Origin: Eriocheir sinensis
Lineage: Eukaryota > Arthropoda > Malacostraca > Decapoda > Varunidae
DNA: 64,000 nt
Assembly (NCBI RefSeq): GCF_024679095.1
Contig: NC_066568.1
Location: 2,214,716 to 2,278,715, forward strand
Reading direction: 5' to 3'
The notes under the pieces are model-generated. The model made no database searches, was not told the origin of the DNA, and saw only the letters and a list, made by a program, of their open reading frames with translations. Below are positions 11,789 through 21,893 of this stretch, one piece after another. A program made the position numbers and the translations under genes. How positions within the stretch are numbered: position 1 is the stretch's first letter; each line of letters opens with the position of its first letter.

Positions 11789-11872
11789 CTACTCGGCGTG
11801 GATGATGTAGAACCAGAAGGCGAGGAAGGCCACCACGAAGGCCATGATGATCTGGTATGGGGTGTAGTCCAT
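11789..11872 (-). CDS. Candidate 27-residue single-pass membrane peptide in the MZT1 leader (smORF)
   Basis: An ATG at 11872 opens a 27-codon frame ending in TAG at 11789. The peptide begins MDYTPYQ, then has about 16 hydrophobic residues (IIMAFVVAFLAFWFYII), and ends HAE, which is a convincing transmembrane helix. Codons are GC-ending and typical of the coding exons here (GCC TTC GTG GTG GCC TTC CTC). A consensus donor (GACG/GTGAGT) follows 12 nt after the stop at 11777 and pairs well with the acceptor at 11487 in front of MZT1. Spliced this way, the MZT1 start would be the next ATG, 127 nt after the smORF stop. I do not recognise the peptide family. It may be a real small protein, or an upstream ORF whose role is translational control. 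Splicing and translation are inferred. Confidence 0.5.
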   Translation of the reverse strand: MDYTPYQIIMAFVVAFLAFWFYIIHAE

Positions 11873-11924
11873 CGCGGGGGCCGAGGGAAGGGAGGGAGGG
11901 TGGGGGTGGGTGGGGCAAGATTAT

Positions 11925-13505
11925 CTCTATCTCTCTTTGCTTGTGGTTGTTTTTTTTTATTCCTTTTCTGTTAGTTTTATCTCGTTTTTCTTGTTTTCTT
12001 TGTCTTAATTTTCTTGTTCTCTCTCTGTTTTCCTTTCCTTTATTTTATTTTTCATTTCTTTTTTATTTTTTTATAGTCATTTTCTTTTATTTTTTTCTCC
12101 TTTCCTTTCTTTTAGCTTTTTTTTCTTGCTTGCTTTTGGTGTTTATATTTTGTTTGTTTTGTTTGTTTTGTTTTTTTCCTGTTTCTTTCTTTTCTTGTTC
12201 TTTATTTTTTTTCTCTCTTATTCTTTGCAGTTTCCTTTTTTTTCAATATTTCTCTCTTCTTTTGCTTCTTCCTTTTCTCTCTTTCTTTCTTTCTTTTGCT
12301 ATTTGTTTTTTTTTGCTTTTTATTCTTTGTCGCTTTCTCTTGTCTTCTCTTCCTTCTTATTTTCTTTTATTTTGTCTATTTTCTTCTTTCTCTTCCTTTC
12401 ATTCTTTTTTTTCTTATTTCTTCCTTTCTTCTTTATTCCTTCCTTCCTTCCTTCTTCCTATTTATTCTTTTTTTTTGTTTTTAATTCTCTCTCGCTTCCT
12501 TTTATTATTTTTTTTGGGTTTGCCTTCCTTTATTTTTCTCTATCTTTATTCCTTCTTTCTTGTCCTTTCCTCTTTTTCTCTTCCTTTCCTTCTTTCTTTG
12601 TTATGTTTCCTTTTCTTAGTAGCTTTATTTCTATCTTTCTATCTTCATCTATCTTTACTTTTTTATCTTCCTTTCCTTATTATTTTTTTTATTATTTGTC
12701 TCTTTCCTTTTCTCTCTTTCGTTCTTTTTTTCTACTTTAATATATTTTTCTTTTTCTTATTTCATATCTATTTTTTTTCTTCCTTTCTTTCCTTCTTTAT
12801 TTGGTTATTTTTCTTTTGTCTTTAATTACTTTGTTTGTCTTTTTTTTCTTCTTATTTCTTCCTTTCTCTTTCTCTCTCTTTTATTGTAGCTTTCTTCTAT
12901 CTTTTCATACTTTTCTTATTTTTTCTTTTCTTTCTTACTTATCTTTTTATTTTCTTCTTTGTTTCTTTTCTTTCTTATTAGTTTTTATTTTATTTTGGTT
13001 ATTCTCTTTTATTTCTCCTCTTCCTTTCTTTCTCTTTATATCTGTTTTCTTCCTCTCCTTGTCTCTTTCTTGATTTTCTTTCTTCCTTATATGCCTCTTT
13101 TTTATTCTTCTTTGTTTCCTTTCCTTCTTCTTTATTTACTCTCTTTTCTCTTCCTTCTTTATTGCTGTCCTTTCTTCCTTCTTTTTATTTGTCTCTTATT
13201 CTTATTCCTCTATTTTATTTTATTTATTTCTTCTTCTTTATCTTTCCTTCTCTTCTCTCCCTTTTTTTTTACCTTTTATCCCTCTCTCTCTCTCTTATCA
13301 TTCTCAATTTTCCTTTCTCTTCTTCTCTCTTCTATTTCTCTCTCTTATCCTCTTATTCCTCTTTATTAACTGTTCTTCTCTCTTTCCTTCTTGGCTCTCT
13401 GTTCGTTCTTTCTTCCTTTTATTTCTCTCTGTCTCTTACACATTTATTCCTTTTAATAGTCTTTCCTTCTCTTATCTTTTCTCTCCCTTTTTTATCCCTC
13501 TCTTA
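11925..13505. repeat. 1.6-kb nearly pure pyrimidine tract
   Basis: From about 11930 to 13500 the plus strand is overwhelmingly T and C, with TTTC, TTCC and CTTT words, few purines and no clear period. Long Phe/Leu/Ser open frames across it (up to 322 codons) reflect composition only. It lies directly upstream of the MZT1/smORF transcription unit, which reads away from it. Confidence 0.92.
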
Positions 13506-13509
13506 ATTT

Positions 13510-15335
13510 AGTTCTAAGTATACAGAGGGAGAGGGAGAGGGACACACAGCCCCTCTCACTTAATGGGGAGTGTGTGGGAGAGAGAGGGAGAGAGGAACCT
13601 GTAAAGACAAGGTCAGGGTGAGAGTGGAACAGGGAGAGTGAGAGGGGAAAAAATGAAAATGAAAAAAATATGAAACAAGAAAATAAGTTGAAAACAATAA
13701 AGATTTGTTTCATTAACATGCTGGTATATTGTTTCCTACTTAACCACCTGCTCCTTTTTTGTCATGCATGTAATCCACTAACCATAAAACCTCCTGGAAA
13801 ACCATAGGACACTGGGGAGACCAAAACAAGCATGAAAAGAGCCATGAAGTGTGTGTGGGAGCCTGCCTGGCTGTGGGCGGCAGAGCAGCCTGCCCTACAG
13901 TGTCCTGCTGCAGCCAACACCCAGCAGGGCTACACACACCAATTATGTGGTGAGTGTTCATGACCTTACTAAAAAGAGGCTTTGCCCCCCTTAGGGTAAC
14001 TAAAAGATGGATGAGATAATATTCATGAGAGCACAGCCTCCTCTGGCGGCGGTCCAGCCAGTGTTGCGAGAAATACCTCCTTGCAGAAATAAGTCGCATA
14101 TACATGGGAGGGGGGGGCCAGGGAGGCTGTGCCCCCCCTGGTTAATAAGGGGGTCAAGGGGGGCAAAGCCCCCCCATTAGAGGTTAGGTTAGGTCAAGTT
14201 TGGTTGGAGTAGTTTAAATATGCTCCCCCACCCAAAACCCTTGATTTCCCACGGGTGTCCAAGTTAAACCTTTCTGCGAGCTATTTTGCGGCTGCGGCGG
14301 CAGGTGCACAAAAGGCATTGAAAAGTCAATAATTTAGTGATTCCGTTTACCGTTGATGAGGTTTCAGGCCCTGCTCCGCTGCTGATGCAGCGCTCTACGA
14401 GGGCCGTCAACAATTTCAACGTTAGCCTCAATAATAGTCTTTGATGCACTTATTCTCAAACATCGTAGTGAGTGGTGAGTGTCTTAATTTCTTTCACGAA
14501 TAATATCACATATAACAATTAGTTCAGTGTTCATGTCTGTTATTTTCTTAGAGTATCACAATTAAATATCCAACAATTATTCCCGGAGAAAAATACTGCC
14601 TCCATGATAAACACCGTCATATTTTGTCCAGATATTAGCAATCAGCATCTCGAAATTAGGCTACACTTTGGTGAACATTCCCGACGGGTGAACACACCAC
14701 CCTTGTGATGGCCGCCGCCCCCGGGAGGGTTTGCTGCCGCCCACAACTCTCACGGCTATTTTCACTCTTGTTTCGGACTCCACTCTGCCGGGCCGGGGGC
14801 GTGAAGGTTAATGGAGGACATAAACCAACACAACACAGCGTACGTCAAGGAAATAGACATCGTAATGGGAGGGTTAGGAGTACATATTCCATCATTACTG
14901 CTGCTTCTATGCGTTAAATTAAACCTTGAATACAACCCCTGACGCCTCACCTCTACAGCGCCGACATGAGGGCCCGGAGAGGTGAAGAAAGGCCTGTCTG
15001 GGGGCTCCTTGGCAGCCACCTTTGTTTTGGTTCTACAATGGATACAAAGGATGCTGAACGGGAACCCGAGACCAAGACCACGACCAAGCTTTCGCCTCTC
15101 CAACGGGTCATCTGTACAGCAAGAGCAAGAGCAAGAGCCTTTCCCTGTATCCATTTTAGACTCGGCGGGAGATTTGATTTGACAGAAGTTAATGGAAGAA
15201 ACAGGGATATAAATGAATAAGGATGTAAACTGTGGAGAAGAAAAATAAACTATTGGCCATTTAATTGTTGAGTGCTGTGCTTATAGAAAAGATACATAAT
15301 TCTTTGAGTTAGACAGACAATTAAGCAGACGACAT
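13510..15335. other. Gene-poor intergenic DNA with a GC-rich island
   Basis: No convincing gene is visible. 14100-14180 holds G-runs and C-runs that can pair (GGGGGGCAAAGCCCCCCC) followed by GGTTAGGTTAGG. 14640-15160 is richer in G+C than its surroundings, with Ala/Arg-rich short open frames on both strands. It could be a promoter or non-coding exon but shows no recognisable protein. The remainder is AT-rich. Confidence 0.4.
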
Positions 15336-15344
15336 GGACATTAG

Positions 15345-16015
15345 AACCGTGCAAGGAGAAAGGGAATTAACAAAGAAGAAAGGAGGAGGAGGAAGAGACA
15401 GAGGAAAAGAAAAGAAAAAGAAAATACCTATGAGGAGGGAAGGAAGAGTGAAGCAGAATAACGTAAAGAGGAGAAAGGGAGAGAGAGAAAAGAGAAGAGG
15501 AAGAAAAAAAATGTAGTAGATAGGAGAAATAAAATAATGTAGAAAGGAAAAAGGAAGAAGAGGGAGAGGAAGGAGAATATAAGTAATAAAAAATAAAGTA
15601 AAAGGAAAGAAAAGAATGAAAGAAATTAGATAAATGAAAAAAAAAAGGAGAAATACAGACAAAAATAGAGAAAATGGAAGTAAAGGAAAGAAGGAAGAGA
15701 AAATTAAATAACAAGAGAAATAGGAGAAAAAATCTATTTCTAACCGAATTTGTTTTTTTTACTTCCATTTCTTCGGATTTTCTATGTATTTCTTTTTTTG
15801 TAGGTTTATCTTATTTTCTTTTATGCCCTACTTTTCCATATTTCTTTTCTGCCTTTATTTTCTTTGTTTCTTTTCTTCCCTTTCTCCTAGTTTTACTTTC
15901 CTTCTTTCCTATAGTTTTTCCCTCTCCTCTTTTCCCTGTCCCCTCTTCCTCTTTTTTTCCTTTCCCTTTTTCCTTTTTCCTCTCTCCCACTCAGAGGCGC
16001 TCACATCATCTCCCT
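15345..16015. repeat. Purine tract followed directly by a pyrimidine tract
   Basis: 15345-15735 is almost pure A/G on the plus strand (GGAGGA, AAGAAAGG). 15750-16010 is almost pure T/C. The arms are complementary in composition, so the region could pair imperfectly. Simple-sequence expansion seems the simplest explanation. No gene is visible. Confidence 0.75.
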
Positions 16016-16017
16016 CC

Positions 16018-16023
16018 TTTTAT
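16018..16023 (-). terminator. Possible poly(A) signal for the giant EAR-module gene
   Basis: The minus strand reads AATAAA here, about 685 nt beyond the stop codon at 16706. I saw no other canonical hexamer in between on that strand. The assignment is positional only. Confidence 0.3.
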
Positions 16024-16705
16024 TCTATCTAGATAATCTAACTAAACCACAAACCACAAATCAGTCCGTCACTTCATAATCCAATACAGTCAAACAACGT
16101 AAGAAATTTATGGGCAATAGGAAACAGTGTAAATATAGACTTTTAATTCACCACAAGGTCCACTTCGCTACACTCTGGAAACAATAAAGGTACAAAATAG
16201 ACAATAGACAAAATAATGTACAAAACAGCTCAACAAGACAAGTTATTTACAGTCTTAACAGCGGGCGATATTTACAAGTTTGGCAAAGAAGACTGACAGA
16301 AAATTTAATTGGAATGACGCTAATTTTCGTCTTTGCACAGACTAACTTTTATATGGAGACTAGAAATGGGGTGTAGGTTTTCACTCAATATGTTAGGACA
16401 CTCTAGCAACTGTTACTATGTCTCTATGGATGTTTAAATTAACCTATTGCACATACAAACTTACTATATAGTGTCTCCATGCACATTTAAATTAATCTAC
16501 ACACATACACAAATCTTTAAAACTAATTATTCCATCTCTCTACAGGCACAAATTCACCTAACCAGAGACAAACACTAACCTAACCAAAGATAATTTCACC
16601 TAACCGGAGACAAAAACTAACCTAACCACAGAAGAAAAAGTTAACCCGAGCAAGGACGAAAATCAACGCAAACCACAAACATTAATATACCCTAATCTAA
16701 CCTCC

Positions 16706-19700
16706 TTATCTGTGGTAGTGCAGTGGGGGAGAGGGCGTGTAGGATTGGTGAGTGCCGTGGAGAGCGGCGTGCGAGTGCGATGAGCCCCTGTAGAGTTGCA
16801 TGAATGACGGCCCTCGGTAGACAGCCCGGTAGATTGTGGTTGGTACGGGAAGCAGCTGGGCGCCCTTGTAGTCGTCCTGGTAAGCCCCCATGCCGGAGTG
16901 CGCGATGAGGAGGGTCTTGGGGTCGCCGGCGATGAAGGGGAACGACCATGGGCATAGAGAGGAGGAAGTCTTCACCTGGAAAAGATAAAAATATAGTCAC
17001 CTGCACAAATTAAGGACATGCTGGAATAGGTCTTAACTCTTTAAATGGTTGCAGTTAGGAAAGGCAAGGTAAGGGAAGGGTAAGGAAGGATAAGGTAGGT
17101 GCAAAGGTAAGGGTTAGGTTAGGCTAGTGATATTTGTAACATACCCAACTATCATCACCCGTTCTCACCTCCCTGACGTAGACGAACTTGGTCCCGCGTA
17201 GGTGGTAGTGGTAGAGGCTGTGTCGGGTCTGCACCATCAGCACGACCTCACCCGTCAGAAGCTGGATCAGGTGGCTGTGGACGGCATCGGGCACCTCCAG
17301 ACGCTGTAGCAAGAACAGTTATAGTTGGTCATAGCATAGAGGAAAGGTAATGAAAGAAGAAGAAAGCAGCAAGAATGATTATAGTCAGTCATAGAATAGA
17401 GGAAAGGTAATGAAAGAGGAAGAAAATAACAGCCATCAGTGAAAGGCACAACTTTTATCCGAGACGGCAAGAACACATCAGGGAGTGCCGATACAAGGGC
17501 TATACTCCTGACCTACAACTGAACTAGCTTTTGTGCTTGTAGTCGGTAACAAGGGACATTTTTAGTAAGGGTGAGCTTTGAAATATTATATGGCAGATAC
17601 TTTCACTTAGCTCATAGAATCCAGCCAAGTTAAAGAGCATCAAATTGTTCTCTTATGAATCTGAAGAGACTTTCACTTAGCTCATAGAATCCAGCCAAGT
17701 TAAAGACCATCAAATTGTTCTCTTATGAATCTGAGGAGACTTTCACTTAGCTCATAGAATCCAGCCAAGTTAAAGACCATCAAATTGTTCTCTTATGAAT
17801 CTGACGAGAGATTTGAAGTCAGGAACCCTTGGTGAATCGAGGTTTGTTGTGGGTGAAAAAATTAAAACCACCTCCACTAACTTTAATTCAACACCAAGAA
17901 AGGGTTCAAACCACCTTAATTGACAGTCCTGCCTCTCCTCACCTGCACGTCCTGTCCCACGAAGCTGGTGTTGGACATGAACACCTCCACGAAGGTGTCA
18001 CACAGGGCCGTGCGCTTGCCAGTCATTGCCACCACCACCTTGCCGCCAGCCACCATTGCAGTCACGTGAGAGGACACAGGCTCAGAAGTCTTCATAATCT
18101 GCGGAAAAAAAAAATTAGAAGAAAAAATACAGTAACTACCTTTCTTTTTACACATTTTCAGTCTTCATAATCATAAGAAAAAAATTACAGTAACTACTTT
18201 TTTTACACATTTTCAGTCTTCATAATCTGAGAAAAAAATAGATTAGAAGAAAAAATACAGTAACCACCTTTTTTTTAAACATTTTCAGTCTTTATAATCC
18301 GAGAAAAAAATAGTTTAGAAGAAAAAATACAGTAACCACCTTTCTTTAAACATTTTCAGTCTTTATAATCCGAGAAAAAAATAGTTTAGAAGAAAAAATA
18401 CAGTAACCACATTTCTTTTTAAACATTTTCAGTCTTTATAATCCGAGAAAAAAATAGATTAGAAGAAAAAATACAGTAACCACATTTCTTTTTAAACATT
18501 TTCAGTCTTTATAATCCGAGAAAAAAATAGATTAGAAGAAAAAATACAGTAACCACCTTTTTTTAAACATTTTCAGTCTTTATAATCTGAGAAAAAAAAG
18601 ATTAAAAGAAAATAAACGGTAACTATTCTTTTTACACTTTCATTTTGTTTTCCTCTGTATTCTCATTCATATTTTTTTCTACATACTCATTCACGTTCTT
18701 TCCAAATCACTTTAAACCAACTATAAATTAAAGACCTCCCTTTAAAACTGTACTCTTCCATATCCAAAGCAACTCTTCCATTACGTTCTCCATTTCTCCA
18801 AAAATCTCACTCCTATTCCTCCAAAACGTTTACTCTTTCCATGTCTCAATGTTCAAGACTAAAGGAAGGATTACTGATAACCTTGTCTCTAAATCTCTGC
18901 TCTTTCCATGTCAGAAATACTCTCAAACTCTGCTCTTTCCATGTCAAAAATACTCTCAAACTCTGCTCTTTCCATGTCAGAAATACTCTCAAACTCGGCT
19001 CTTTCCATGTCAGAAATACTCTCAAACTCGGCTCTTTCCATGTCAGAAATACTCTCAAACTCGGCTCTTTCCATGTCAAAAATACTCTCAAACTCTGCTC
19101 TTTCCATGTCAAAAATACTCTCAAACTCTGCTCTTTCCATGTCAAAAATACTCTCAAACTCTGCTCTTTCCATGTCAAAAATACTCTCAAACTTGGCTCT
19201 TTCCATGTCAAAAATACTCTCAAACTTGGCTCTTTCCATGTCAAAAATACTCTCAAACTTGGCTCTTTCCATGTCAAAAATACTCTCAAACTTGGCTCTT
19301 TCCAAGTCAAAAATACTCTCAGACGTTAAGCTTCTGATCCCTTTACTCCGTCCTGCCCAAGCTTACCAGAGTCATCTTTTGGAGCGCAGCATTGTAGCCG
19401 TATATGTCCAGGATGCCGGCCTCTGTGTGGCTGGGTTCCTGGGCCACCATCAACACCTCTGTGCCGGCGAAGGTCACCCACACACCCTGCACAAGGAACA
19501 TATGATTAAATACTGCAGTTACCCTTCATATACAAAGCCATACATGATAAAAGTTTCGGTTCATATTAAATCAATGAATACACTTCTTCCATGGAAATTA
19601 TTAAATGCTATAGTTACTCTTCATATATAAAGCCATACATGATAAAGCTTGGGTTTATATTAGATCAATGAATATGGACTTCTTCCATGGAAATATATGA

Positions 19701-21893
19701 ACACTCAAGACATCAATGCATATCAAAAAAAGGAGAAAAATGATGTATACAATTAACATCGTATAAAAACAAAAACATGTCCTAATGCATTTTACTCCAC
19801 ACTAACAGTACTAGAGTTTCATGGGTAATATTATTCCTTCCTAAATGTCCAATGGTAAGTTCACTACAAGGACTAAGAGAATTCAAAATATGAGCCTTAC
19901 TATCGACAGCTTGATATCGTGGCAAATTAGAAAAAAAAAAAAGTTACGCACTACAATTACCGAAGCTTCAGGTCTATCTTATTCCTTCCTAGATGTCCAA
20001 TGCTCACAAGTCCCCTCCAAGGCCCTTAAGGTTGTGGTCAGCTAAGTCTCAATTCTCCCAAACCAGCATCCACATCTCTCATCTCCCATTTACATCTTTA
20101 TCTCCATCCTAAAATCAACTCTATATTCACCTCCAGCTTTTTACCTTAATTGCCCGTGTTGCGTCGAGGCGGTCAAGGAGGTGGAAGCCGGTTGAGGCTG
20201 TACCGCAGAGAACAGTGGTAGCAGCGCGGTAGTTAACCACCGCCACACACACGCGTCCGTCAGGCAGTTGGAAGCTCTGGAAGGACAGGATATGGATTGG
20301 GAATTCTTATAAACAAAAAACGTAAATAAAAATAGTTAATAAAAACGGACGGGAAGAACAATCAATAGGCAGTTGGAAGCTCTGGAAGGACAGGATATGG
20401 ATTGGGAATTCTTAAACAAAAAACGTAAATAAAAATGGTTAATAAAAACGGACGGGAAGAACTTTATCAATAGGCAGTTGGAAGGTCTGGAAGGACAGGA
20501 TATGGATTGGGAATTCTTATAAACAAAAAAAGTAAATAAAAATGTTTAATAAAAACGGACAGGAAGAACAATCAATAGGCAGTTGGAAGGTCTGGAAGGA
20601 CAGGATATGGATTGGGAATTCTTATAAACAAAAAAAGTAAATAAAAATGGTTAATAAAAACGGACGGGAAGAACATGAACATCAGCGTCCTCACCACCAG
20701 GTCCCGGCACTCCCTGGTCTCGAAGGCAGCCAAGAGCCGACCGCCAGAGCCCAGCGCATAGATGTGTCCGTAGCCTGTGCCTGTGCCACTCTCCAGCCGG
20801 GTCTAGGAGGGGAAAACAACACACTAAAGTACTCACCATATAAAAAAAAAACTAAAGTACTGTTCATATGAAAAAAATAAAGTACTGATCACATTAAAAA
20901 AAAATACCGTAAAGCACTATTACAAAAGAACTAAAGTGCTGTTCATGCTACCGTAAATCACTTATGACCAAAAAATAAAGTACTGTTCATATGACAACGT
21001 ATCCAAATTTCAAGACCTTTAATACTTAACTTTGGAAGGCATAAATTACCATTCTCTAATCTTAAACACATGATTTCACATACGAAGAAAAAATACCCTT
21101 TGTCATTTAAACTTGGAACTAACATATTTACAGGTTTTCCAAGAGGTTGTGGATATTGTCAAGGGTAGTTATATGCTCCTAGTGGTAGTTTAACAAGGCT
21201 TCTGCACCATGAACCTGAAGAACTCCTAAGAATCGGACTAATCTCCTTTGTGACCTCAAGAAAATAGTTCAGCCAAAAGTTACAGAATATGGACCTAAAA
21301 CCACCTAGAACCAAAACAAGTCATTACGGTTGTGAATTTCGGCAAGGGTTAACCACCAAGTCATTACGGTTGTGAATTTCGGCAAGGGTTAACCACCTAG
21401 TCATTACCGTTGTGAATTTCGGCAAGGGTTAACCACCTAGAACCACCAAGTCATTACGGTTGTGAATTTCGGCAAGGGTTAACCACCTAGAACCACCAAG
21501 TCATTACCGTTGTGAATTTTGGCAAGGGTTGCGTTCCTGCGGGTACAGCCTCCATGGGTTGCCTGCCGCATGTCGCCAGCAAGCCACTGCCAAGCCCAGC
21601 CACGGCGATGGGCTCCAGGACAGTCACGGCAGGGTCTGAGGATGGGAAGCGGGTTAAGAGTGGTAGAGGTCATTTAAGGTCAGTATGTGGCAATGCAGAT
21701 ACAAGAGAAAAAAAATCAATGAGCCATGAAGCCAACCACTCCTTCACATGTCCTTCACACCCCACAGCTATACATGTACTCACATATCTTGGGGAAGGGC
21801 ACACCAATTCCGTAGGTCAGCACGGCATTGTTCGCCATGTCCAGACCCACCAGCGCATCGTAAACACCCACTTCAAGCTTGGTGTTGCCCAGC
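16706..21893 (-). CDS. Exons 36-43: divergent EAR-like C-terminal region and stop
   Basis: Exons are 21784-21893, 21508-21635, 20695-20802, 20145-20276, 19367-19486, 17943-18098, 17169-17303 and 16706-16975. The strings GRVCVAVVNYR, GVWVTFAGTEVLMVAQE, VTAMVAGGKVVVAMTG and IQLLTGEVVLMVQT have the spacing of EAR strands, and ILDIYGYNA, FVEVFMSN and SLYHYHLRGTKFVYVRE look like the paired outer strands. The last exon has PFIAGDPKTLLIAHSGMG and a low-complexity tail rich in Ser, His, Tyr and Pro ending HYHR, stop TAA at 16706-16708. The EAR assignment is weaker here than at the N-terminus and rests on pattern only. Exons 37, 39 and 41 have tandemly duplicated splice-site segments beside them. Confidence 0.82.

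Noticed and set aside
11857..12825. 322-codon Phe/Leu/Ser-rich open frame on the plus strand
   Set aside because: It lies wholly in the pyrimidine tract, where TTT, CTT and TCT codons follow from composition. No domain, no splice context.
13740..14105. 121-codon minus-strand frame near 14 kb
   Set aside because: No recognisable domain, mixed codon use, no splice-site support. It might belong to a repeat, but I found no second copy.
14705..15220. Short Ala/Arg-rich frames in the GC-rich island
   Set aside because: Competing frames on both strands, no family resemblance. Described only as a GC-rich segment.
18841..19630. Open frames of 138-240 codons on both strands
   Set aside because: Produced by the 33-bp minisatellite. 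They do not join exons 40 or 41 in phase.
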